Positions 1-7,819 of a DNA stretch of 64,000 bases are shown piece after piece; position 1 is the stretch's first letter; each line of letters begins with the position of its first letter. The notes beneath the pieces are model-generated. The model was not told the origin of the DNA. It did no database searches and saw only the letters and a program-made list of their open reading frames with translations. Both the position numbers and the translations under genes were made by a program. Location: the NCBI GenBank assembly GCA_963825595.1, contig CAWGUE010000001.1:1-64000 (forward strand), given 5' to 3'. The stretch is from JARFQH01 sp963825595. Its GTDB lineage: Bacteria > Desulfobacterota > Desulfobacteria > Desulfobacterales > SG8-13.

Positions 1-554
1 AGCCGATCGACAAGACCGCCATCATCCTGATTTCCACGATCCTGTTTTTCATTACCGGCATCATGGACCTGGAGGACCTTGAAGAAATTCCCTGGAACAT
101 CATCCTGCTGTTCGCCGGGGCCATGAGCATCGGATTCTGCCTGTGGGAAACCGGGGCCGCCAAATGGATGGCCGTCAACTGGCTGACGATGTTCAAAGAG
201 TCCAACTGGTTCGTGTTTGTAATGAGCATCGCCTTCTTTGTCATGATGATGACCAACTTCATCATGAACGTGGCAGCCATTGCGATTTCGCTCCCCGTGG
301 CGCTCGTCATCGCCCCTTATCTCGGTGTAGCCGCTGAAGTGATCCTGTTCGCTTCCCTGGTCACCGCCGGTATGCCGTTTCTGCTCCTCGTGGGTGCGGC
401 GCCAAACGCGATCGCTTATGATTCGAGACAGTTCACCACCGGCGAATTTTTTCTGTACGGCATTCCGGCGAGCATTATACTGATGATCGTGGTGGGATTC
501 GCCGTGTTCATTCTGTGGCCGCTGATGGGGATGCCCACGACCTTGAGCGGTTAA
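1..554 (+). CDS. SLC13/DASS-family anion transporter, C-terminal part
   Basis: The reading frame is open from position 3 at the window edge to the stop at 552-554, so only about the last 183 residues are present. It is a membrane protein with several hydrophobic helices and two family signatures: a TNFIMNVAA segment and a GAAPNAIAYDSRQF segment near the C-terminus, matching the second anion/sodium-binding hairpin of SLC13 carriers. It resembles the C-terminal halves of the two other SLC13 genes here (around 11830 and 39400). In sulfate reducers such carriers are candidate sodium-coupled sulfate or dicarboxylate importers; the substrate cannot be read from this fragment. A strong hairpin follows the gene. 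Confidence 0.85.
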   Translation, partial: PIDKTAIILISTILFFITGIMDLEDLEEIPWNIILLFAGAMSIGFCLWETGAAKWMAVNWLTMFKESNWFVFVMSIAFFVMMMTNFIMNVAAIAISLPVALVIAPYLGVAAEVILFASLVTAGMPFLLLVGAAPNAIAYDSRQFTTGEFFLYGIPASIILMIVVGFAVFILWPLMGMPTTLSG

Positions 555-630
555 AAAGTTGGACGCGTATCACGCATTAAATAGATTTTGTCACTTTAAA
601 CAAAATGACGCCAAAGCGGCAAAAATATAA

Positions 631-672
631 AACCGCTCCTCAAACCAGCCCCGCTCGGTTTGAGGAGCGGTT
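631..672 (+). terminator. Hairpin after the SLC13 gene
   Basis: A perfect 16-bp inverted repeat (631-646 with 657-672, 10-nt loop) lies between the SLC13 stop and the next gene. The T-tract after it is weak, while an A-rich stretch precedes it, so it may work in either direction or as a transcript stabiliser. Confidence 0.6.
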
Positions 673-729
673 CGTGTATTGGTCAGCTCCACATATCAGA
701 AACTGTTCGGCTCTTGATAGGGAGGAAGG

Positions 730-2151
730 ATGAAACAACTCGAAAAACTGCGCGATCGAATTATTCAAAGGGTGGACGTCAATTTAAGACATTTCGATTT
801 CGATGTCCCGGGATTCCTGAAGTACTATGTTCCGTTGAACAAGATGATCAAGTATTATGCCCTTTACGGCATCACGCATCACCACCCCCTGCACTATCAA
901 TTCAATTACTCGAACCTTGCCGGAAGCAACATGCTGGGACAGTGTAAGATCGAAAACTCGATTCTGTACAAATGCGACATCCGCGGTGACGAGCTCAAAT
1001 CTCGCGGTGACTCGTTGCATTTCGAGGGTACCGATATCCCTCTCGATCACGACGAAATGATCCTGATCAAGGACAGCTTTCTGATCAAGACCCTGGTTCA
1101 CAACTGCTCGCACAACCCCGAAAACCCGGAGCTGTTTCTGATCAAGAACTCGGCCTCGGCGGCGTATGTGAACATCCATGGGTCCTGGATCGAGGGCTGT
1201 TTCCTCAATCCCTTCAGCACGATCGACCTGACCAGCCTTCACGGCTGCTCTGTGGGGACGTTCGCTTACCTTCAGGTCGGTGAACTCTGGCATGAACAGA
1301 TCGCCTCCGGTCAGATCTGGATCAAGGCCGAGGATCAATTTGATTTCAAATACAACTTTCCCGAAAAGGAGCTGAAAAAATACATCGACTTCCATCCCGA
1401 TCGCCGCCCTACCGGAATTTTCATCGATTTTCTCGAAAGCCGTAAGGAGGATTTTCAGGACGTCTTCAACGTGGTTCACCTTACAAACCCCTTACCTGTT
1501 CCTAAGAGCACTTCCCTGAGCCGTTACGCCGTTGTCAAACCCAAGACTCGCATCGCTGAAAACGTTCTTATCGCCCAGCACGCCTATATCGAAAGTTCCG
1601 TCCTCGGTAAAGGGGCGAATGCCCAGGAGCACTGCTACATTATCGATTCAAAGCTGATGGGCAACAACGTGACCGCCCACGGAGCCAAATTGATCGATGT
1701 TGTGCTGGAAAAAAATGTTTTTGTCGGTTTTAATTCATTCCTGCGGGGCACTTTCGAGTTTCCGTTGAAAGTCGGCGAAGGTGTTATCGTCATGCCGCAC
1801 ACCATTATCGATATGCAAGCGTCCCTGACGATTCCTTCGGGCCATCTGGTCTGGGGATTAATCAGAAGGCCTGAGGATCTGAAAGAGCACAGCATCGCCC
1901 TCGAAGACCTTAACAAGGTGAAAGACAAACTCAAACTGGGCGCCATGGTCTTTGAAGGCAGCGGCAAAGCATTCGTCGAGGCTTTTCAACACCGTATCGA
2001 CCACATCCTCGAAGCCAACGGCGCCTACTTCGACGGCAAGAAGAACAGGGGTCATGCCCAGAAAATCCAACACATCGCCTACAATATCATACAACCCCAT
2101 CCACTCGGCCTGAAAAAGGGGGTCTACCCGACCATCGACATCCGGCCGTAA
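730..2151 (+). CDS. Left-handed beta-helix (hexapeptide-repeat) protein
   Basis: A 473-residue soluble protein with no signal peptide or membrane helix. Residues about 270-350 show hexapeptide periodicity (RIAENVLIAQHAYIESSVLG, then runs with V/I/L every sixth residue), the pattern of left-handed beta-helix acyl- or nucleotidyltransferases. An earlier region around 75-190 (SNMLGQCKIENSILYKCDIRG and following) also looks like irregular beta-helix coils, so the chain may hold two helical blocks. The last 100 residues are mixed helix and rich in His. A GGGAGGAAGG ribosome site sits just before the ATG. Relatives are usually annotated only as transferases; the substrate is unknown. It stands alone between a terminator and the convergent Hyf-like operon. 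Confidence 0.6.
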   Translation: MKQLEKLRDRIIQRVDVNLRHFDFDVPGFLKYYVPLNKMIKYYALYGITHHHPLHYQFNYSNLAGSNMLGQCKIENSILYKCDIRGDELKSRGDSLHFEGTDIPLDHDEMILIKDSFLIKTLVHNCSHNPENPELFLIKNSASAAYVNIHGSWIEGCFLNPFSTIDLTSLHGCSVGTFAYLQVGELWHEQIASGQIWIKAEDQFDFKYNFPEKELKKYIDFHPDRRPTGIFIDFLESRKEDFQDVFNVVHLTNPLPVPKSTSLSRYAVVKPKTRIAENVLIAQHAYIESSVLGKGANAQEHCYIIDSKLMGNNVTAHGAKLIDVVLEKNVFVGFNSFLRGTFEFPLKVGEGVIVMPHTIIDMQASLTIPSGHLVWGLIRRPEDLKEHSIALEDLNKVKDKLKLGAMVFEGSGKAFVEAFQHRIDHILEANGAYFDGKKNRGHAQKIQHIAYNIIQPHPLGLKKGVYPTIDIRP

Positions 2152-2208
2152 GGGTTCGCAAAAAAATTAGCTGGCAATTTTGGGCGTTGGATCGGTGCGG
2201 ATTTTTGT

Positions 2209-2952
2209 TTATTTGAAAAAAGTCAGCAGCGCATGCAGATTGGTCAGCGGGTGCGGGGGGCAGCCGGGAATATACAAATCAACCGGCAGTAGGCTGTCCA
2301 AACCGGAGGCGATTTCCGGGCTGCCTCTGAAAGGACCACCGCTGAGTGGGCAGCTACCCACGGCAATGACCGCTTTGGGGGACGGCACGGCTTCGTAGGT
2401 TTGAAGCAGTGCCGTTTTCATATTGACGGAAACGGGACCGGTAACGACGATAGCGTCGGCATGGCGCGGTGAGGCCACGAAATTGATTCCGAAACGGGCC
2501 AGATCGAAGAACGGGGTAGCCAGAACGTTCAAATCGGCTTCACAGGCGTTGCAGCCGGCAGCCGATACCTGGCGCAGCTGCAGAGAGCGGCCAAATAGCT
2601 TTTTGAAGTGCTGGCGGGAATGATCGGCCAATGAGGGCAGTGCGCCGTCGGTCATCAAATGCTCTTTTTCGGCAACCGCGATTTCAAAATTTTGGGTAAA
2701 GGAAACGAACCGGCCTTCGGAAAGGCGCTCGCACGTGCCGCAGAATACGCAGCGTCCCAGATCGATCCGTTTGCGCTCGGCATCGATGGCGTCCTGGGGA
2801 CAAGCCGCCGCGCATTTGGCGGCCAGCTCTCCGGGCACCTCCTTGTAAACCTGCGGCAACCCGCGATAGCGGGCCGGTAATTCGATTTTCTTTTTGGGAT
2901 ACGCGCTGGTTCTGTATCCCTGTTCAAACCTGTTTTTCAGTGCTTTGAGCAT
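2209..2952 (-). CDS. Hyf/NuoB-like small subunit with fused ferredoxin domain
   Basis: Last gene of the Hyf-like operon; 247 residues. The C-terminal half is a NuoB/HycG/HyfI-type electron-transfer subunit. It keeps the four ligands of the proximal (N2-like) [4Fe-4S] cluster: GCNACEAD (Cys134, Cys137), GSCP (Cys201) and PGCPPHP (Cys231). The N-terminal 100 residues resemble HyfH/NuoI but are reduced. The first motif keeps only C-x3-CP (Cys47, Cys51) and the second only CxxCxxC (Cys68, 71, 74), enough for one cubane instead of two. No separate hyfH or hyfA gene is present, so this protein may replace both. It lies 235 bp from the large-subunit gene, more than the other gaps in the operon. Confidence 0.8.
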   Translation of the reverse strand: MLKALKNRFEQGYRTSAYPKKKIELPARYRGLPQVYKEVPGELAAKCAAACPQDAIDAERKRIDLGRCVFCGTCERLSEGRFVSFTQNFEIAVAEKEHLMTDGALPSLADHSRQHFKKLFGRSLQLRQVSAAGCNACEADLNVLATPFFDLARFGINFVASPRHADAIVVTGPVSVNMKTALLQTYEAVPSPKAVIAVGSCPLSGGPFRGSPEIASGLDSLLPVDLYIPGCPPHPLTNLHALLTFFK

Positions 2953-3187
2953 GGTCGTTTCACTTTTGCCGTTCGTCGGATTGATGGCTGTTCGGTTTCA
3001 TCGGATCCCACATACTCTAATTTTAACCGTTGAAAGGGTTGCAACGTCCGATGTGTTGAAACCCAACTAACAGTAGCGTTTATACTGGGTACCGTAGATG
3101 CAAGGCGTCGGGCGCGCAGACGTACCTTTATCCTTCAGGCGTCCGACAACACAACCGATGGGGCGCCTTGTGAACGCTAACCGATAA

Positions 3188-4693
3188 TTAGAGATCGAAT
3201 CCACAATATGACAGATTGTAGCTCTTGTTATTGAGCGGAAAATCGGAAATTCCGGTATCGCGCAGGGACATGGCCAGTCCGTTCCAGTTATGAAAGGAAG
3301 GATCCTTGACCTTGTATCGCAGGACCCCGCCCGCCGTATCGGTCAACACGCAGTGCGACAGTTCGCCGCGCCACGCTTCGTTGATCGCCACCACAAAAGA
3401 AGACGGCGCCAAAGCCGCGTCGAAGGCTTCGACACACACCGTTTCGATCGGTTCGCTCAACCAGGACTGAATCATCTCGATCGATTGAATCACCTCGTCA
3501 GCCCGGATCATGGCCCGGGCATACACGTCGCCGGTGGATTTGGCATTCTCGGGGATATACTGCTGCCCATAGTGCCCGGTGGGGAAACAGCGTCGGACAT
3601 CATACGGAATTCCGCACGCCCTGCCGGCCGGCCCCACCAGTCCCAATTTCTCCGCCGCCGTGCTGACCGTTCCACAGTCCTCGAACCGCGATCGAACACT
3701 GGAAGTGGAAAACAGAAGGTCGATCACATGCGCGACCTGGGGTTTGAGTTCGCTCAGGCGCGCCATCAGCGTGCTGCGATCTTCGTCGGTCAGGGGGAAG
3801 CGGACCCCACCGGGCCGCACCAGCCCTTTGCCGAATCGGTTGCCGCACATCCACAGCGTCATGTTGAGGAAATCACCGCGCATCCGGCCGAAGTAGTTGG
3901 CCGGCGGCAGAAAGGCGACATCTCCACTCAGAGCGCCCAGGTCGCCGACGTGGTTGGCAATCCGTTCCAGCTCCAATGCAATCAACCGGATGATGTCCGC
4001 TCCGGTATCGGGTTGGACCGCGGTCAACGCCTCAACCGCCTGGGCCATGCACACGCTGTTTGCGATGGCGGTATCACCGGCGATGCCCTCGGCCAAAATG
4101 GGCCGTCGCTTGGCGTCGGCGTTTAGCAATAGTTTTTCGACCCCACGGTGCTGGTATCCCAGCTGAATTTCCAGGTGCAGCACACGCTCTCCAATGCAAT
4201 TGAACCGGAATTGACCGGGCTCGATAACGCCGGCATGCACCGGTCCCACCGCCACTTCATGGATTTCATCGCCTTTCACGGCATAGTAATCGTACCGGCC
4301 GGGGATGTCTTGGCTGTAATCGTTACCGAAAACATCCGGTCTGCCTGTGTCATTGGCGTGATAGCGCACCATCTTCAACCAGGGATGCCCCTCGGGCCGA
4401 ATGCCGAACTGTTCAGCAATTTCGCGTTCAAACATATGGAACGGTTCGCACTGCAACGTCATGGCCGGATAGGCATCCGGCGCATCGCATCCGGCAACCA
4501 GCAGCTGATCGGTCCTGAGCACCGCCAACAGTTTGACCGCGGAGCCGTCCTGGTAGGCAAAATAGTGGACGACGTTGCCCCCGCCTTCGACCACCTCCAG
4601 CGCCTGGCTGCGAAAGTTATCGAAATCCAGATGCGGGATGCGGTCTCTCTCCACTGCTTCCCCATTACCGATCTGTAACAAACCCTTATACAT
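3188..4693 (-). CDS. Hyf/NuoCD-like large subunit lacking the NiFe-site cysteines
   Basis: About 501 residues: a NuoC-like N-terminal domain (to about 145, with FEREIAEQFG and GHPWLKMVRYH) fused to a NuoD/HycE-like domain. In group-4 hydrogenases the metal is held by CxxC pairs near each end. Here the N-terminal site reads EGIAGDTAIANS (around residue 205) and the C-terminal one DPSFHNWNGL (around 465), so all four Ni-ligating cysteines are gone. This matches the Ehr (energy-converting hydrogenase-related) class, not an active hydrogenase. The ATG at 4693 is chosen because AGGTGA precedes it at good spacing; an in-frame GTG lies 9 bp upstream. The last residues (SYNLSYCGFDL) match the Hyf/Ehr tail. 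Confidence 0.85.
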   Translation of the reverse strand: MYKGLLQIGNGEAVERDRIPHLDFDNFRSQALEVVEGGGNVVHYFAYQDGSAVKLLAVLRTDQLLVAGCDAPDAYPAMTLQCEPFHMFEREIAEQFGIRPEGHPWLKMVRYHANDTGRPDVFGNDYSQDIPGRYDYYAVKGDEIHEVAVGPVHAGVIEPGQFRFNCIGERVLHLEIQLGYQHRGVEKLLLNADAKRRPILAEGIAGDTAIANSVCMAQAVEALTAVQPDTGADIIRLIALELERIANHVGDLGALSGDVAFLPPANYFGRMRGDFLNMTLWMCGNRFGKGLVRPGGVRFPLTDEDRSTLMARLSELKPQVAHVIDLLFSTSSVRSRFEDCGTVSTAAEKLGLVGPAGRACGIPYDVRRCFPTGHYGQQYIPENAKSTGDVYARAMIRADEVIQSIEMIQSWLSEPIETVCVEAFDAALAPSSFVVAINEAWRGELSHCVLTDTAGGVLRYKVKDPSFHNWNGLAMSLRDTGISDFPLNNKSYNLSYCGFDL

Positions 4694-4785
4694 TGGTGTC
4701 ACCTAACACGATTCTATCAATATGTTGACTGCAGGCTGATAATCAGCCCCGCTGAAAATGTTTTGTTTGCGTGAGCCATCAACAA

Positions 4786-6201
4786 TCATGGACCGATAGC
4801 ATTCAATGCGTTGAGTATCGTTTGGTACAGCGTGCCCGGCATCCAGAAAAAGAGCACGACAGAGGTAAAGAGCAGTGCGAACTGGGGCCAGACCATAGGG
4901 GGTATTTCTTCCGTTTGTATCTCGACCCCGGAGTCGCTGAAGGCGATCTGCATGACATGGTTGGCAAAACCGGCAAAAATCACGCAGATGCTCAAAATAA
5001 ACAGTCCCACCCCCCAATAGTGTCCGGATCGAAAGGCGCCGAGAATAATGAACAGTTCGCCCAGAAAAATCCCGAACGGCGGCAAGCCGGCGATGCCGAC
5101 AAATCCGCTGAAAAACGCTACAAACGTCTTGGGCATTCGTTTGGCAAGATTTCCGGTGCTTTCTATCAGACGACTGCCGTATCCGAGGAGGATATTCCCG
5201 GAAGAGAGAAACAGGGCCGATTTGATCAGGCTGTGATGAATCAGACACAGCACGGCGCCGTAAGCCCCAATCCCGCCGATCCCGGTCCCGAAGGCAATGA
5301 TCCCCATGTTTTCGATGCTCGAATAGGCCAACAGGCGTTTGTACTCGTTCTGCCGGATGATAAATGTGGCCGCGGCCAGCATGGATGCCAGGCCGAAGAC
5401 GATCAGAATGCTACCAGAGAAATTTTCCAATCCCGCGGCCTGCATGATTTTATTGGTTTTGAATATCCCCAGGTAAGCACAGTTGAGCAGCACGCCTGAC
5501 AATAGGGCCGATGCCGGACTGGGGGCTTCACTGTGCGCGTCGGGCAGCCAGGTGTGCATCGGGGCCAGTCCCATCTTGGTGCCGTAGCCCACCAGAATAA
5601 ATACAAAACCGGTTTTCAGCCACAACGGATCGAGGCGCGGGGCCACTTCAGTCAGCGAAGAGAAGGTCACCGGAACATCCACCCCGCCCACTTCCATGGA
5701 AAAGTCAATCAGCACCGAACCTAAAAGAGCCAGGGCGATTCCCACCGAGCAGATCAAGACATACTTCCAGGTGGCTTCAAGGGATGCGGCCGATCGGTGG
5801 GTGTAAATCAGGGGAGCACTGGCCAATGTGGTGGCCTCGATGGCAATCCACATGACCATGATATGGTCCGAGAGAGTGACCATTGTCATGGTGGATAAAA
5901 AGAGCAGCATCGAGCCGATGAAAATATTTTCCGACCGGATATCGGCTTCCTTGAGATAAGCAATCGTATAGATGGAAATCAGGAAAAACAGCAGTGAAAT
6001 GACCAACAGCGACAAGAGCCCCTCGGGTGTCACGGCAAAATAATCTGAAAACAGCGCTGTCGATCGGCGGATCCATAGCAAAATGGACAACAACAGGTGG
6101 ATGGACCCGGTGATCACCAGCAGTAGCCGTCCGGATGTTCGCGGGATGAAAAAGGCAATGACACCGGTTAAAAACGGGGTCATAAATACAAGTTCAACCA
6201 T
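4786..6201 (-). CDS. hyfF: Hydrogenase-4 subunit F-like, NuoN/MrpD-type antiporter subunit
   Basis: A 471-residue polytopic membrane protein of the proton-conducting antiporter family, with about 14 hydrophobic segments. Family features are the acidic helix around 135 (MWIAIEATTLASAPLIYTHR), the GYGTKMGLAPMHTWLPDAHSEAPSPASALLSG block around 210-245, and the LLAYSSIENMGI block. Lys and His residues inside the helices are those expected for proton channels. It should form one of two ion-translocating modules of the complex, the other being the HyfB-like protein. It starts 12 bp after the HyfE-like gene, with an AGGTG-type ribosome site. Confidence 0.88.
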   Translation of the reverse strand: MVELVFMTPFLTGVIAFFIPRTSGRLLLVITGSIHLLLSILLWIRRSTALFSDYFAVTPEGLLSLLVISLLFFLISIYTIAYLKEADIRSENIFIGSMLLFLSTMTMVTLSDHIMVMWIAIEATTLASAPLIYTHRSAASLEATWKYVLICSVGIALALLGSVLIDFSMEVGGVDVPVTFSSLTEVAPRLDPLWLKTGFVFILVGYGTKMGLAPMHTWLPDAHSEAPSPASALLSGVLLNCAYLGIFKTNKIMQAAGLENFSGSILIVFGLASMLAAATFIIRQNEYKRLLAYSSIENMGIIAFGTGIGGIGAYGAVLCLIHHSLIKSALFLSSGNILLGYGSRLIESTGNLAKRMPKTFVAFFSGFVGIAGLPPFGIFLGELFIILGAFRSGHYWGVGLFILSICVIFAGFANHVMQIAFSDSGVEIQTEEIPPMVWPQFALLFTSVVLFFWMPGTLYQTILNALNAIGP

Positions 6202-6212
6202 GAGAAACGCAC

Positions 6213-6854
6213 CTATTCCTTTAAGGTTCTAAGAAGAGCCGTGTCCACATCATCGAAGGCCTGTTTGATATTCTGCAAAATGACGGCCATTATCATGACC
6301 CCGGCCAATACGTCCAGAAGGATGCCGAATTCCACGATATGGCGGGCGCGAACAGAAAAGCTGGTGCCTACCAGATAAATGCCGTTTTCCATCACGATAT
6401 AACCGAGAACCATGGCAATCGCATTGCGCCGGGCCATGAGCAGAAACATGCCTGCTGCCAGGAGTGTAATGGCGGTCGGAAGCAACAGGGCGTTGCCGCT
6501 GGTCTGGGGCAAATTGAATTTTGGGCTGACGAAAGTGGCGGCCACGATGAGGATCAATCCAACCAGAAGAGACGCATGATAGCCGACAATGGGCTCGACC
6601 TCCCGGCGGATGGCAACTTTCTTGATGGCCAGATAAATGCAAAGAGGGATGACGATTCCCCGGATCAGAAGGGTAACCAGAGTAAACACGGTTCCACCGG
6701 TGGTGAGGCCGTGGCCGGTAAACAAGGGCACGATGGATACAGCCACGCCCTGGAAAGCGATAATTTTGATGAGTGCCGGTAACCGACTGGTGCCAAACGA
6801 GAATAAAACCGACAACAGAACCAGGGCTAAAATGGTATCGACGATATCGATCAT
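6213..6854 (-). CDS. hyfE: Hydrogenase-4 subunit E-like, NuoK-like membrane protein
   Basis: A 213-residue membrane protein with about six or seven hydrophobic helices, beginning MIDIVDTILALVLLSVLF. Its C-terminal half (ITLLAAGMFLLMARRNAIAMVLG and following, with MENGIYLVG) matches the NuoK-like portion of HyfE, where a buried Glu takes part in proton transfer. The ATG at 6854 overlaps the stop of the HyfC-like gene by 4 bp (ATGA), showing translational coupling and ruling out the longer upstream in-frame start. It probably links the NuoH-like subunit to the antiporter subunits. Confidence 0.82.
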   Translation of the reverse strand: MIDIVDTILALVLLSVLFSFGTSRLPALIKIIAFQGVAVSIVPLFTGHGLTTGGTVFTLVTLLIRGIVIPLCIYLAIKKVAIRREVEPIVGYHASLLVGLILIVAATFVSPKFNLPQTSGNALLLPTAITLLAAGMFLLMARRNAIAMVLGYIVMENGIYLVGTSFSVRARHIVEFGILLDVLAGVMIMAVILQNIKQAFDDVDTALLRTLKE

Positions 6855-7771
6855 TTCATGAACTCCAGGGTGATGACGGTTGCAAAAAAGGCCAGGGCAA
6901 AAGACGTCAATACAAACTGGGGAACCTTGTCCATCCGGTAGCGGGCCATGACAGACTCGGTCACACCGACGGCTGCGTAAACCAAAGCGAGAATGCAAAA
7001 AAACAGGCCGATATCGGCCAGCGTGTTGCCGAGTGAAATCGGGCAGATCAGCAGGCTGACCAGTGTCGCGTAGAAGAATAGCTTTAAAAAGGATCCCAAC
7101 TCGATCAAGGCAAAATCGGGACCGCTGTGATCCAACACCATGACTTCATGGATCATGGTCAACTCCAGATGGGTTGCCGGGTCATCCACCGGTACCCGCG
7201 AATTTTCCGTCAATAGGACAATAAAAAAGGCAATAACCACAAAGAACAGCGGCGACCCGGCCGTTTGCCAAAGCATAAGGGGCTGACCGCTCGAAAAATA
7301 GGCCGCCAGATTCAATTGCCCGGTCAGAATGGTAAACAGGATTAAAATCATGAATAGTGTGGCTTCACAGATAATCGGAAAATATGCCTCACGAGCGGCA
7401 CCCATACCTTCGAAGGGCGAGGCCGTGTCCATAGCGGCGGCAATCGTGAAAAACCGTCCCAGACCAAACAGGTAAAGTAGCAGGATGATATCTCCGTTGA
7501 AGGAAAACATTGGCGGTTGGCCGGCAATGGGTAAAAACATCAGAACCGTGACAGCAGTAGACAGAGAAACCATCGGTCCCAGTTTGAAGATAAAGGTCGT
7601 ACTGGTGCTGTAGACCGATCCCTTTTTGAACAGTTTGCTCAGTGTAAAATAGTTGATCAGCAACGGCGGCCCTTTTTTGCCGCCGAAAAACGCTTTGACT
7701 TTGAGGATAAGCGCTGAATAGAGCGGTGCCAGAAATATCGCCAAAGCCAGAATAATAATGGATGTCATCAT
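6851..7771 (-). CDS. hyfC: Hydrogenase-4 subunit C-like, NuoH-family membrane anchor
   Basis: A 306-residue, roughly eight-helix protein of the NuoH/HycD/HyfC family, the subunit that docks the peripheral arm onto the membrane. Signatures are the KGPPLLINYFTLSKLFKKG loop near residue 35, the EAYFPIICEATLF segment around 130, and the MIHEVMVLDHSGPDFALIE loop around 205, whose acidic residues face the quinone or metal-site interface. A GGGGAGATT ribosome site precedes the tandem ATG-ATG start. The stop overlaps the next start. Confidence 0.88.
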   Translation of the reverse strand: MMTSIIILALAIFLAPLYSALILKVKAFFGGKKGPPLLINYFTLSKLFKKGSVYSTSTTFIFKLGPMVSLSTAVTVLMFLPIAGQPPMFSFNGDIILLLYLFGLGRFFTIAAAMDTASPFEGMGAAREAYFPIICEATLFMILILFTILTGQLNLAAYFSSGQPLMLWQTAGSPLFFVVIAFFIVLLTENSRVPVDDPATHLELTMIHEVMVLDHSGPDFALIELGSFLKLFFYATLVSLLICPISLGNTLADIGLFFCILALVYAAVGVTESVMARYRMDKVPQFVLTSFALAFFATVITLEFMK

Positions 7772-7819
7772 AATCTCCCCATTCTTGATATGGGTCGAAA
7801 GGGCAGCCTTCTCAGCAGT

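Noticed and set aside
784..1479. 231-codon minus-strand frame opposite the beta-helix gene
   Set aside because: Shadow of the real gene; composition follows the codon positions of the other strand.
3085..3180. Possible third dispersed repeat shared with 10090-10135 and 59190-59240 (GGCGTGG...GACGAA blocks)
   Set aside because: Matches are short and broken; not enough to claim a family without a search.
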